NCBI GenBank assembly: GCA_022824585.1
Contig: JAJDZN010000255.1
Location: 1 to 64,000, forward strand
Direction of reading: 5' to 3'
Origin: Bryobacterales bacterium
Lineage (GTDB): Bacteria; Acidobacteriota; Terriglobia; Bryobacterales; UBA6623
DNA: 64,000 nt
Of the stretch, positions 35,686 through 45,037 are shown one piece after another. Position 1 is the stretch's first letter, and each line of letters starts with the position of its first letter. The notes under the pieces are model-generated. The model was not told the origin of the DNA. It saw only the letters and a program-made list of their open reading frames with translations, and searched no databases. The position numbers and the translations under genes are program-made.

Positions 35686-35741
35686 GCTTTCCAGCGAGCC
35701 ACCAGACCTCCTCCACTCGCGGTGGGCCGGCGCGCGATCCC

Positions 35742-36953
35742 TTACTGAGTGACGATCTGGACCAAGCCAGCAGACTTCGCCGCTGTCATCCGCGTACCGG
35801 CGGCGGCCGTGCGACGCGCTAGCTCGTCAATCTCCAACTCCTCAGCGCCTTTCACGTCACTGCGAAAGATGTTAGCAATGGGCTCGGTCCATTTCTCGGC
35901 AATCGCTCCCGCCCCGAGGATGACTCCCAGTACGGGCGCGACGTCGCCCGCATTCGTGTCCGTGTCCCAGCCAGCCATGACAGCAATTCCGACCGTCTTG
36001 TCGAAGTCGCCCGCGCCATATAGCAGAGCCAATGCGATCACCGCGTTGTTCGGAAACACGCGGCGGTTCTTGTCACCTTCGGGTGCCCAGTTGACATCGA
36101 TCTGCTCATGAGCCTTTTCCCAGTCGTCTGGCCACTGCTCGTGCCACTGCATCACGTCTCGGATGCAACGGGCGTAGTCGCTGTCCCCGGGGACTACCGC
36201 GAGCCCTGCCTCCAAGAGCTTGGTCGGATCGGACTCAAAGAAAGCCTCGGCTGTCAGGGCCGCCATGAACATCTCGCCGTAAACGCCCGCAGTATGAAAG
36301 GCAACCTCGGCGTCCATCCGCCCGTACTCGGCGGCCGCTTCCGGATTCCCGGGCAGCAAGAAGCCCCAGAACTCCCCTTTCATCTGGCCCCCCATGAACT
36401 CGCCCGCTTCATGCTGGCCCGACTCTGGAGGCATCACTCCCTCCTTCAAGAGTCGCTCCGCCACCCTCACGGCACGACCGCAGTTCTGGGCCTCGAACAC
36501 CGAAAAGGACGCGAGCCACTGGTCGGCAATGTCCTGGCTGGTAATCTCGGGCCCCTTTTCCTCGATCAACAGCAGATTCGCGACTTGGAAGAGCGAGTCA
36601 TCGTCGGGACCGAACCCAGGCGGACCCCAATGATCCGCCGTGTACCATTTCTCGCGGTGTGGATCCAAGCTAGGCCGCAGTGTCTTGATGTAGTCGGTAA
36701 GCGGCCACTGCCCCAAATCGGTGAGGAATGACTTGAGTTCCTGCTTGTGCATCCTCTGCACGCTCATCCCCAGAGCGCTCCCGACTGCCTCGCCGAGCCA
36801 ACCGCCGTGAATCTTCTCTAGGTAGTCGGCAGCGCTCAGCGAGCGGACCGACAGGCTATCCTCGTCGGTCTGAGGAGCCTGTGCCCCGCCTCCGCATGCG
36901 GCGAGCATCGCGGCGGCCAAGCACGTGGCTGCAATTGCATTCACTAAGTTCAT
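35742..36953 (-). CDS. ADP-ribosylglycohydrolase-family lipoprotein
   Basis: The 403-aa product starts MNLVNAIAATCLAAAMLAAC, a lipoprotein signal with lipobox LAAC. The mature part has the DraG/ARH-type fold: KIHGGWLGEAVGSALG at the start, an acidic metal motif GPDDDSLF, and the C-terminal AGWDTDTNAGDVAPVLG with the second metal cluster. Cytosolic relatives remove ADP-ribose from proteins; exported relatives in glycan-degrading bacteria have unknown substrates, perhaps nucleosides or glycosides. It has AGGAGC before the ATG and is the first gene of the minus-strand cluster 30161-36953. Confidence 0.87.
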   Translation of the reverse strand: MNLVNAIAATCLAAAMLAACGGGAQAPQTDEDSLSVRSLSAADYLEKIHGGWLGEAVGSALGMSVQRMHKQELKSFLTDLGQWPLTDYIKTLRPSLDPHREKWYTADHWGPPGFGPDDDSLFQVANLLLIEEKGPEITSQDIADQWLASFSVFEAQNCGRAVRVAERLLKEGVMPPESGQHEAGEFMGGQMKGEFWGFLLPGNPEAAAEYGRMDAEVAFHTAGVYGEMFMAALTAEAFFESDPTKLLEAGLAVVPGDSDYARCIRDVMQWHEQWPDDWEKAHEQIDVNWAPEGDKNRRVFPNNAVIALALLYGAGDFDKTVGIAVMAGWDTDTNAGDVAPVLGVILGAGAIAEKWTEPIANIFRSDVKGAEELEIDELARRTAAAGTRMTAAKSAGLVQIVTQ

Positions 36954-37474
36954 GGCTTGCTCCTGCTGGTGGCTGCGGCCGCTCGAAGTCTGGGCATCGC
37001 ACTACGGTAAGAGACGGCGATCGAAGAACCCCGCACTAGGCGGAAGGCAGACTCGGACGCGTCCTTCTCTGGACTGCGGAACCGGAAACCAGTGCCTGCT
37101 GCCTCGCAGGGCCGTGATCCCAAACAAGCATCTTGCCAGTCCTCGCAGAGCAGCCCTCACTGTTTGTACCGCATCGGCAAGTCTTTGTGCCCGTCGATCG
37201 CAGAATTGGCGGACCGAATAGGCGCGCCGCAGGGAATCGCGCTGTTGTTTCCCACAACGATTCGTTAAACCGTCGCGATCTTGAACCGAATTATTCCGAG
37301 TCGGATTAGTTGGGGAATCGTTAGCAAGGGGCCAGGTTCCCGCGGAGCGGGGCCGTCGTCTGCCGGGGTTTCCTCCCAGACTCTACTCGCCGGGAGTCAA
37401 ACTGAATGATCCGCGCCCGACACGGGCGGTACCAGCCGAGCGTGCTTGGAAGGCCGCACCTGCAGGTGCGGAAA
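36954..37474. other. 521-bp intergenic region, AT-richer in its middle
   Basis: No gene is supported. Positions 37200-37330 are clearly less GC-rich than the surroundings and probably hold the promoter of the ADP-ribosylglycohydrolase cluster, though I cannot fit a -35/-10 pair. The right end holds the ppdK hairpin. No tRNA-type T-loop is present. Confidence 0.5.
37454..37471 (-). terminator. perfect 18-bp palindrome just after ppdK
   Basis: CCGCACCTG and CAGGTGCGG are exact complements with no spacer, 3 bp after the ppdK stop on the minus strand. In RNA it would fold with a small loop. No T-run follows, so termination may need Rho. It could also be a protein-binding palindrome. Confidence 0.45.
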
Positions 37475-40132
37475 CTAGTTCGCCGAGATCGCAGCCTGTG
37501 CCGCGGCCAGACGCGCGATGGGCACGCGATACGGCGAGCAGCTGACATAGTTCAGCCCGGCGCGCACGCAGAAGGTCACAGATTTGGGATCGCCGCCGTG
37601 CTCGCCGCAGATTCCCACCTCGAGCCCGGGACGGGTCTTGCGCCCCTTTTCCAGGGCGATTTCAACCAGCTGCCCGACACCACTCGAGTCGAGCACCTGG
37701 AACGGGTCGTCCTCAAGAATGCCCGCTTCCAAATACGGGTTGATAAACGTCCCGGAATCGTCGCGGCTGAAGCCGAACGTGGTCTGGGTCAGGTCGTTCG
37801 TGCCAAAGCTGAAGAACTCGGCATGCTGCGCGATCTCGTCGGCAGTCAGCGCTCCCCGCGGCACCTCGATCATTGTCCCGACCTTGTAGTGGACCTTCCG
37901 CCCAGCAGCAGCAAACACCTCGTTGGCAGTGTCTACGACCACCTTCTTCTGATTCTCGAGTTCCTTGTGGTTGCCGACCAGCGGAATCATCACTTCCGGG
38001 ATCGCGTCGACACCCTTCTCGGCGCATTCCACGGCCGCCTCGAAGATCGCCCGGGCTTGCATCGCAGTGATCTCTGGGAATGTGATCCCCAGCCTGCAGC
38101 CCCGATGTCCCAGCATCGGGTTGAACTCGTGTAGCTCTTCCACGCGCTCCAACAGCGCCGCGACTTCCTTCTGCTTGGCCTCGTCCCCGCCGCCGGCTTG
38201 CAATTGCGCCAGCTCCACCATCAGCTCTTCCCGCTTGGGCAAGAACTCGTGCAGGGGCGGATCGAGCGTGCGCACGATGACTGGGAAGCCGTCCATGACC
38301 TCGAAGAGTTCGACAAAGTCCTGCCTTTGCATCGGCAGTAGCTCGGTGAGCGCAGCGGCGCGCGTTTCGGCATCCTCCGCCAAGATCATCTGGCGAACGT
38401 GCTCGATTCGGTGGGGCTCGAAAAACATGTGCTCCGTGCGGCAAAGCCCGATGCCCTCAGCGCCGAAGTTCCGGGCCGTGCGAGCGTCGCGCGGCGTCTC
38501 GGCGTTGGCCCGCACCCTGGCGGTGCGGTACTTGTCGACATGCTCCATGAACTGAGCGAAGTCGCCTGAAGTGGGGTCAGGATCGATGGTCTTGGCCTGG
38601 CCGGCGAATACCTCGCCGGTCGAGCCATCGATGGAAATCCAGTCGCCCTTTCGCAGCGTGTGGCCCTTGCAGGCAATCTGGCCGGCCTTGGCGTCGACAC
38701 TCACGTCGCCCGCGCCGGCGACGCAGGGCGAGCCCATGCCCCGAGCCACCACGGCAGCGTGCGAGGTCATGCCGCCCCGAGAAGTCAGGATACCCTTGGC
38801 AGCTTCCATGCCGTGAATGTCCTCCGGCGTGGTCTCCGCCCGCACTAGCACCACGGCGTTGCCGCTGGCGGCCTCTTCCACGGCAGCATCGGCCGTGAAA
38901 ACGATTCGGCCGACGGCAGCGCCGGGAGAGGCCGGCAGACCGACGGTCAGGGTGGTGAGCTGTCCCTTTGACGAGGGCTCGATCACGGGATGCAGCAACT
39001 GGTCCAAGTGCTGCGGCTCGACCCGCATGACAGCTTCCCGCTCGTTGATCAGCCCTTCGTCGACCATGTCCACGGCAAACTTCACCGCGGCGGCCCCTGT
39101 GCGCTTGCCGTTGCGCGTCTGCAGCATGAAGAGCTTGCCCTCCTCGATCGTGAACTCGAAGTCCTGCACATCGCGGTAGTGCTGCTCTAGCTGGGCCGTG
39201 ATTGTGCGGAGCTCACCGTAGGCCTCGGGCAGCACTGCCTCGAGTTCATTGATCGGCCGGGGGGTGCGGATCCCTGCCACGACATCCTCGCCTTGCGCAT
39301 TGACCAAGAACTCTCCGTAGAACTCGTTGGCACCCGTGGCAGGATCGCGCGTGAAGCCTACGCCCGTCGCAGAAGTCTCGCCGAGGTTGCCAAACACCAT
39401 CGCCTGCACGTTGACGGCCGTGCCGAGGTCGTGCGGGATGTCATTCATGCGCCGGTAGTGGTTGGCGCGGGGATTGTCCCAAGACCGGAAGACCGCGTCA
39501 CGGGCCATCTTGAGCTGTTGCTGCGCGTCCTGCGGAAAGTCCTCTCCGAGTGAATTCTTGTAATGAGCCTTGAACGCCTCGACCACCCCTGCCAGCTGCT
39601 CGGCATCGAGGTCCATGTCATTCTCGGCACCCGCGGCTTCCTTGATGTCCTCGAGAATCTCCTCGAACTCTCCCTTGGACACGCCCATGACGACGTCGCC
39701 GAACATCATGATGAAGCGCCGGTAGCAGTCCAGGGCGAAGGTCCGCTTGCCGCTCAGAACAGCGAGACCCTCGGTGGCACTGTCATTGAGGCCGAGGTTG
39801 AGGATCGTGTCCATCATGCCCGGCATGGAGAACTTTGAGCCGGAACGCACCGACAGCAGCAGCGGGTTGGCGGCATCGCCGAGCTGCTTGCCCATGTCGC
39901 TCTCAAGGTGTTGCAGAGCCGCCGCCATTTCGTCCTCGACCTCATCGGGCACGCGGTTGCCACCTGCGAGATACATGTTGCAGACCTGCGTGGAAACAGT
40001 GAAGCCGGGCGGGACGGGCACTCCGGCCAAGGCCATCTCGGCCAGATTGGCGCCCTTGCCGCCGAGCGTGTCGCGCATAGACCGGTTGCCATCGGTCTTG
40101 GAGCCGCCGAATGAGAACACATGCTTTGCCAT
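37475..40132 (-). CDS. ppdK: pyruvate, phosphate dikinase
   Basis: The 885-aa enzyme interconverts pyruvate, ATP and phosphate with phosphoenolpyruvate, AMP and pyrophosphate. The N-terminal ATP-grasp domain starts FGGSKTDGNRSMRDTLGGKG. The phospho-carrier His458 lies in RGGMTSHAAVVARG, and the C-terminal PEP/pyruvate barrel has GIGLCRTEHMFFE, GTMIEVPRGAL and FFSFGTNDLTQTTFG with CGEHGGDP at the end. ATG 40132 has AGAGGGGA upstream; the frame continues 72 codons further without family sequence. It is a single-gene unit, suited to gluconeogenesis or PPi-based glycolysis. Confidence 0.97.
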   Translation of the reverse strand: MAKHVFSFGGSKTDGNRSMRDTLGGKGANLAEMALAGVPVPPGFTVSTQVCNMYLAGGNRVPDEVEDEMAAALQHLESDMGKQLGDAANPLLLSVRSGSKFSMPGMMDTILNLGLNDSATEGLAVLSGKRTFALDCYRRFIMMFGDVVMGVSKGEFEEILEDIKEAAGAENDMDLDAEQLAGVVEAFKAHYKNSLGEDFPQDAQQQLKMARDAVFRSWDNPRANHYRRMNDIPHDLGTAVNVQAMVFGNLGETSATGVGFTRDPATGANEFYGEFLVNAQGEDVVAGIRTPRPINELEAVLPEAYGELRTITAQLEQHYRDVQDFEFTIEEGKLFMLQTRNGKRTGAAAVKFAVDMVDEGLINEREAVMRVEPQHLDQLLHPVIEPSSKGQLTTLTVGLPASPGAAVGRIVFTADAAVEEAASGNAVVLVRAETTPEDIHGMEAAKGILTSRGGMTSHAAVVARGMGSPCVAGAGDVSVDAKAGQIACKGHTLRKGDWISIDGSTGEVFAGQAKTIDPDPTSGDFAQFMEHVDKYRTARVRANAETPRDARTARNFGAEGIGLCRTEHMFFEPHRIEHVRQMILAEDAETRAAALTELLPMQRQDFVELFEVMDGFPVIVRTLDPPLHEFLPKREELMVELAQLQAGGGDEAKQKEVAALLERVEELHEFNPMLGHRGCRLGITFPEITAMQARAIFEAAVECAEKGVDAIPEVMIPLVGNHKELENQKKVVVDTANEVFAAAGRKVHYKVGTMIEVPRGALTADEIAQHAEFFSFGTNDLTQTTFGFSRDDSGTFINPYLEAGILEDDPFQVLDSSGVGQLVEIALEKGRKTRPGLEVGICGEHGGDPKSVTFCVRAGLNYVSCSPYRVPIARLAAAQAAISAN

Positions 40133-40527
40133 GTTGGTGATTCCCCTCTGTCTTGGATCGCTTTGCCGGACGCTCAGCGTGGACTCAACAGCCCCGCGCC
40201 CACGGTGCGCAGAGCCGGTGCTATCTGATTGATCGGAGGTTGGGCTCGGAGCGTCGCGACCGGACACCCTCGGGTCCGCAAGCGTAGGTAACGAAGCCTT
40301 GATCTTAGCAAATCTGGCAGCAAACCTGGCCGCTGTCGGGTTGACCAATGCCTAACAGGGTTGCGGATCCAGAAGAGAGCGTTTTCAGGCCGTGCCGACG
40401 GTTCGCCGCGACATGCCCGGCCCACCAAGGACGTGGCCGAACAGAACGTTCGCGAGCAGTGACCAAGGCTGCCCCGCAGCCATTGGCCAAATCGCTGGCT
40501 ACCCCTTCGGCGCCTTGCCGCTGGACA
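40133..40527. other. 395-bp stretch without a gene
   Basis: Contains the ppdK ribosome site at its left end and a small CGGAC/GTCCG hairpin inside. I see no convincing promoter pair, RNA gene or coding sequence. Confidence 0.45.
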
Positions 40528-41997
40528 TCAATAGCTGTCCACACGCTGGCGCATCGCTGCAATGAAAGCAGGATCAAGCAACGGATCGTTCGTCGTGCGG
40601 CGCCAGTCGTCCAAGGCCGCCTGCAATCGTTCCAGTGTCGCTGCGTGTTCCGGGTCGCCGGCGAGATTGCGGAACTCCCAGGGATCCTCATCCAAGTCGT
40701 ACAGTTCCAACTCCGGAGGATGAGCAAGGCTGTCGAACGCACGCCGGACCGGCGTCCCCTCGTAGCGCTGCTCTCGAGAAGTCACGTAGCCCAAGTCCCC
40801 ATCGATGCCGATTCTGGCAGGCCCGGATCCGGCCAGCAGATTGTGAATCAGCTTGTACCGGTCGTCCCGGATGGCGCGCCGGGGAAACCATGGCGGCCCA
40901 TGCATGTGAAACTCGCCGACAAGGTATTCGCGCCAAGGCGCCTCGGGATCCTCCAGGACCGGCCGCAGCGACATCCCTTGCATCTCGACAGCAGGGAGCG
41001 CTCCTGTTGCGTCCAGGATTGTAGGAAGGATATCGACGGTCGAGACCATCGCCCCGCTCCGCGCGCGCTGTGACACGCCGGGCCAGCGCACAAGGAAAGG
41101 GACCCGCAAGCCGCCCTCGTAGACCGTTGTCTTGCCACGGTCGAACGGGGGCCCGTGGTCGCCCGTGAAGATTACCAGCGTGTCGCCGGAATGTCCCTTT
41201 CGCTGGACGGCGTCCACAAGCAGACCGACTCCGATGTCGAGCCGCACGACTTCGTTGTAGTAGCCGGCCACTCGCGCGCGCTGCTCCGGGGTGTCGATCC
41301 TCTGGAATGGAAACACTGTCTGTTCGCTTGGCTCGACCAAGGTTGGAGGAATGCCCTCGAACTGGTCCATGAAGGTCCAGTCCCCGACGATCTCCCGCGT
41401 CTCCGGATCCCGCCTGCGGAAGGCGTGCGGATCGGTGTAGTTCACCATCAAGAAGAACGGGCTCTCGTCCGCGTTACCGATGAACTCTTCGGCGGCCGCC
41501 GCGATCCCCTTCACGTCGCGGCCGTCCACCCTCGAACGGACGTCCCACCGGAACTTGTCTTCCGGGGCGACGTGCAGCTTCCCGATGATGCCGGTTCGAT
41601 AACCAGCTCGCTTGAGGACGTTTGGAATCGTGGCGTCGTGCAGGTGTGGGTGCAGGCTGAAGTCCGAGGCATTGGTCAGCCCGAACTGCCCGTTGCTGTG
41701 CACATAGAGGCCCGTGAACATAGCACTGCGGGAGGGGCTGCACGACGCTTGCGCCACGTAGGCGACGTCGAACTGGACGCCGCTGGCCGCGAGGGCGTCG
41801 ATGTTCGGAGTTTCAATGACACTGTCCCCGTACGCGCTCAGTTGAAGACCGAGATCATCGGCCGTGATAAGCAGGACGTTGAGCCGCGACGGTGGTTCGG
41901 CTGGCTCGCGCGTGCAGCCGATCGCTCCGAGCAGCAGGATTGCCAGCGCGATTCGCCCCGTCGCTACCAAGGTTCGCGAAGACCGTGGATCGTGCAC
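40528..41997 (-). CDS. sulfatase lipoprotein (N-sulfoglucosamine sulfohydrolase-like)
   Basis: The 489-aa protein has a lipoprotein signal (ALAILLLGAIGC, Cys28). Metal residues D47/D48 lie in ITADDLG; the formylglycine site is Cys86 in SCSPSRSAMFTG; further ligands are in FTGDHGPPFDRGK with VYEGG after it. The subfamily features (ADDLG start, GLYVHSNGQFG) resemble heparan N-sulfatase/S1 sulfatases that desulfate glycans. Cys86 needs conversion to formylglycine; no anaerobic or FGE-type maturase is in the window. The start GTG 41997 follows GGAGG by 7 nt. It stands alone. Confidence 0.92.
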   Translation of the reverse strand: MHDPRSSRTLVATGRIALAILLLGAIGCTREPAEPPSRLNVLLITADDLGLQLSAYGDSVIETPNIDALAASGVQFDVAYVAQASCSPSRSAMFTGLYVHSNGQFGLTNASDFSLHPHLHDATIPNVLKRAGYRTGIIGKLHVAPEDKFRWDVRSRVDGRDVKGIAAAAEEFIGNADESPFFLMVNYTDPHAFRRRDPETREIVGDWTFMDQFEGIPPTLVEPSEQTVFPFQRIDTPEQRARVAGYYNEVVRLDIGVGLLVDAVQRKGHSGDTLVIFTGDHGPPFDRGKTTVYEGGLRVPFLVRWPGVSQRARSGAMVSTVDILPTILDATGALPAVEMQGMSLRPVLEDPEAPWREYLVGEFHMHGPPWFPRRAIRDDRYKLIHNLLAGSGPARIGIDGDLGYVTSREQRYEGTPVRRAFDSLAHPPELELYDLDEDPWEFRNLAGDPEHAATLERLQAALDDWRRTTNDPLLDPAFIAAMRQRVDSY

Positions 41998-42464
41998 TTG
42001 AAAACCTCCGTGAAGCGATGGTGGCGCGAGTCACCCCGCGGGACCGCTGGCCCGTGTGCCCCACATCCTACATCGATGCGATGTTGCTGCGCTGGTAGAA
42101 AGAGCCCGACTTTCGAGTCCGCCAAGAAACGGCACCGGAAAAGAACGAGGCACTGAAGTTCTCCACCTCGTCCCGGGTCATCCAGTGCCCCCGCACGGCC
42201 GTGGGAACGGACCGGATTCTAGGGTCTGGTTGAGCGCCCATGGATCACTCCCTCGATCGAGAGCTCCAGTTGCATGGCGACTGCAATCCTAACGAGGCGA
42301 GGCCCTTCCGGACGCCTCTTGTGTCTGCACCAATCGGCGGGCATGTGCACGTCTCGCAGTGCCAAAACAGTGGCAAGCGCGTCCAGCCGGAGAGGCTTTG
42401 GGTCCGCTCGGGCAGCACGAGAGGAATCCCGCGGACGCTTCCGCTGGACTAGACTGATTCCGTC
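41998..42464. other. 467-bp divergent stretch without a gene
   Basis: Holds the sulfatase ribosome site at the left and TAGACT at 42450-42455, 9 nt before the DUF3179 ATG. Nothing else is supported. Confidence 0.45.
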
Positions 42465-43904
42465 ATGCTCCTCGCGAATCGCTTCGCGTTGCTGTTCGCC
42501 GGACTACTGCTCTTCGGCATCGTCTCCGACCTCGGTGCCCAATTCCCTGCCCAGGGACCCAGGCTGCCCGGCGACACCTCGGGCAATGCCCCGCTTCGCC
42601 GCAGTGTTCCCCAACCGGGGTCCAACATCGCTGCGACCGTGCGCACCGCGTTGTTCTCGCGGAACTGGGCAGACCGGGATCGAGCGCTGCGCTTCTTGGT
42701 CAAACGCAACAAGAAGGACGTCGTGCCGGCTCTCATCACGGCGCTACGCGTTCTGCCCGACTCTGACGGCCGGCTTCTCGACGCGCTCCAACGACTCGCC
42801 GGAGCCAAGATCCCGCGCGACTGGAATGCGTGGATGGAGTGGCTGGAGGAGCACGCCGAGATCCGTCCCTACCGGGAGTTCGTTTCCTTCAAGGCAGACC
42901 TCCTCGCAGGGATTGACAGCAGTTTCCATAGCTTCCTCTACCCGGGGGTGAGGCACGAGATCCGTGTCGAGGAGATCGTCTGGGGAGGCGTCAAGAAGGA
43001 TGGGATCCCCGCGCTGGTGAACGCCAAACAGATCCCCGCCGGTGAAGCGACCTACCTCACCGACCGGGAACTGGTCTTCGGGGTCAGCATCAATGGCGAC
43101 TCGCGCGCCTATCCGCTCCGCATCCTCGACTGGCACGAGATGTTTAACGACGTCGTAGGCGGCGTCCCGGTGTCCCTCGCCTACTGCACGCTCTGCCGGT
43201 CGGGCATCCTCTTCGACGCCCTGGTACCCGGCCGCCGGACGCCTTTCGTCTTCGGCTCTTCCGGCCTTCTCTATCGGTCGAACAAGCTCATGTACGACAC
43301 CCAGACGAAGTCGCTCTGGAATCAGTTCACCGGGCGGCCCGTGGTCGGGAAACTGGCCAAGTCCGGCATCGAACTCAAGGTCCTGCCGGTGGTGATCACG
43401 AGCTGGCAGGACTGGCTCGCCGCCCATCCGAATACCACGGCACTCTCCCTCGACACCGGCTTCGATCGAGACTATCGGCCCGGACGAGCGTACAGCGAGT
43501 ATTTTGCGAGCCCCGATCTCATGTTTCCCGTGGTAGTCCGAGATCGCCGGCTCGCGCCGAAGGACCGTATCTTCGTGCTGCGGGACGGAGCCAACGAAAT
43601 GGCTTGGGCTCTCTCGCTCTTCCGAGGCGGTGCCGTCATCCACGACAAAGCGGGACCGCGCGATGTGGTCCTCATCGGGAACGCCCAAACGGAGACGGTC
43701 CGCGCCTACGAATCGGGAGGACGGACGTTTGTCGCGACTGAGAATGATCCGTTCCAGATGACGAGCGACGGGACGCAATGGACCGTCACCGAGGCCTCCC
43801 TTACCGGACCGGGCGGCCAGAGCCTCGCCCGGCTCCCCGGGCATGTCGCTTACTGGTTCGCTTGGCAGAGCTACAAGGCCGGAAAGCCGGCCAGGCTGGA
43901 ATAG
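42465..43904 (+). CDS. exported DUF3179-domain protein
   Basis: The 479-aa protein begins with a hydrophobic signal (RFALLFAGLLLFGIVSDLGA). Residues about 45-130 are helical and HEAT-like. From about 195 onward it matches DUF3179: VFGVSINGDSRAYPLRILDWHEMFND, then SLAYCTLCRSGILF with a conserved Cys pair, GLLYRSNKLMYDTQTKSLW and a late RFV-type core. No function is established for this domain; the Cys pair and secreted location suggest redox or metal chemistry (inference). It is a single-gene unit on the plus strand. Confidence 0.88.
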   Translation: MLLANRFALLFAGLLLFGIVSDLGAQFPAQGPRLPGDTSGNAPLRRSVPQPGSNIAATVRTALFSRNWADRDRALRFLVKRNKKDVVPALITALRVLPDSDGRLLDALQRLAGAKIPRDWNAWMEWLEEHAEIRPYREFVSFKADLLAGIDSSFHSFLYPGVRHEIRVEEIVWGGVKKDGIPALVNAKQIPAGEATYLTDRELVFGVSINGDSRAYPLRILDWHEMFNDVVGGVPVSLAYCTLCRSGILFDALVPGRRTPFVFGSSGLLYRSNKLMYDTQTKSLWNQFTGRPVVGKLAKSGIELKVLPVVITSWQDWLAAHPNTTALSLDTGFDRDYRPGRAYSEYFASPDLMFPVVVRDRRLAPKDRIFVLRDGANEMAWALSLFRGGAVIHDKAGPRDVVLIGNAQTETVRAYESGGRTFVATENDPFQMTSDGTQWTVTEASLTGPGGQSLARLPGHVAYWFAWQSYKAGKPARLE

Positions 43905-44101
43905 CAGCTCACCACGGCCGAGCGGGACGGGTCGCCCTCCCGATTCGCAGCACTCGTGTTGTCCCTAGCCCACGTTGACGCGGCTGCCCGCAAATCGCTG
44001 TGCTTACAGGGCCGCGAACTGGTGTTGTTACCTCGACCCTTCGCTCCCGCGGGCCAGGGCTCCGCGACTTGGGCGATGCTGGCGCTACCCTGTGAACAGG
44101 C

Positions 44102-45031
44102 ATGCAACTTGGATTCGTAAGCGCCATCCTGCCGGAAGTCTCCCTAGACGAGGTCTGTCGGATCGGTGCAGCAGAGGGCTATGACTGCATCGAGGTGATG
44201 TGCTGGCCGCCCGGCAAGGCCGAGCGCCGGTACGCCGGCGTTACTCACATCGACACTGCCACCCTAGACGATGCTGGCATAGACAGCGTCCATGCTTCGC
44301 TTGATCGTCATCAAGTCCAGATCAGCGGCCTCGGATACTATCCCAATCCCCTCTCGCTGGACAGCGAGGAGGCCCGTGTCGCCCAACACCAAATCCGCTC
44401 TGTGATCCGCGCCGCTCGCGCGCTTGGTCTGTCCACCGTGAACACGTTCGTGGGCCGCGACTGGACTCTGTCCGTAGAAGAGAACTGGCCGCGCTTCTTG
44501 GAGGTCTGGCGGCAATTGGTTGCCTACGCCGAGGATCACGACGTCCGGATCGGAATCGAGAACTGTCCGATGATCTTCACTCGCGACGAATGGCCGGGGG
44601 GCAAGAATCTTGCCTGCTCGCCCGCCATCTGGCGCCGTATGTTCGAGGACATCCCCAGCCCTTCGTTCGGACTCAACTACGATCCTTCGCATCCGACCTG
44701 GATGCAGATGGACGCAATCGCCCCGTTGCGCGACTTCAGCGACCGTATCTTCCACGTTCACGCCAAGGACGTGCGGGTGGACCGGAAGCTGCTCGACGAC
44801 GTCGGCATCTTGGCGTATCCCCTCCAATTCCACACGCCCAAGCTCCCCGGGCTAGGCGACGTCGACTGGGGGCAGTTCTTCTCCGTCCTGACGTCGACCG
44901 GCTACGACGGCCCGGTTTGCGTGGAGGTGGAGGATCGGGCTTACGAGGGTTCGCTGGAAGATCGCAAGCTCTCGCTCCGACAAAGCGCCCGCTTCTTGCG
45001 GCAGTACATTCCGGACCGCGGGGGACTATAG
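44102..45031 (+). CDS. sugar phosphate isomerase/epimerase-family TIM barrel
   Basis: The 309-aa protein belongs to the xylose-isomerase-like TIM-barrel family. Metal-binding residues fit Glu in [12 protein letters not shown], Asp in [10 protein letters not shown], His in IFHVHAKDV, and Glu in [13 protein letters not shown]. No signal peptide is present, so it acts in the cytosol. Family members isomerise or epimerise keto-sugars, hydroxypyruvate or inosose; the [11 protein letters not shown] segment is often seen in inosose- or tagatose-epimerase-like members, but the substrate is open. Its 3' end lies 6 bp from the convergent glyS stop. Confidence 0.87.
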   Translation: MQLGFVSAILPEVSLDEVCRIGAAEGYDCIEVMCWPPGKAERRYAGVTHIDTATLDDAGIDSVHASLDRHQVQISGLGYYPNPLSLDSEEARVAQHQIRSVIRAARALGLSTVNTFVGRDWTLSVEENWPRFLEVWRQLVAYAEDHDVRIGIENCPMIFTRDEWPGGKNLACSPAIWRRMFEDIPSPSFGLNYDPSHPTWMQMDAIAPLRDFSDRIFHVHAKDVRVDRKLLDDVGILAYPLQFHTPKLPGLGDVDWGQFFSVLTSTGYDGPVCVEVEDRAYEGSLEDRKLSLRQSARFLRQYIPDRGGL

Positions 45032-45037
45032 GCGCAG

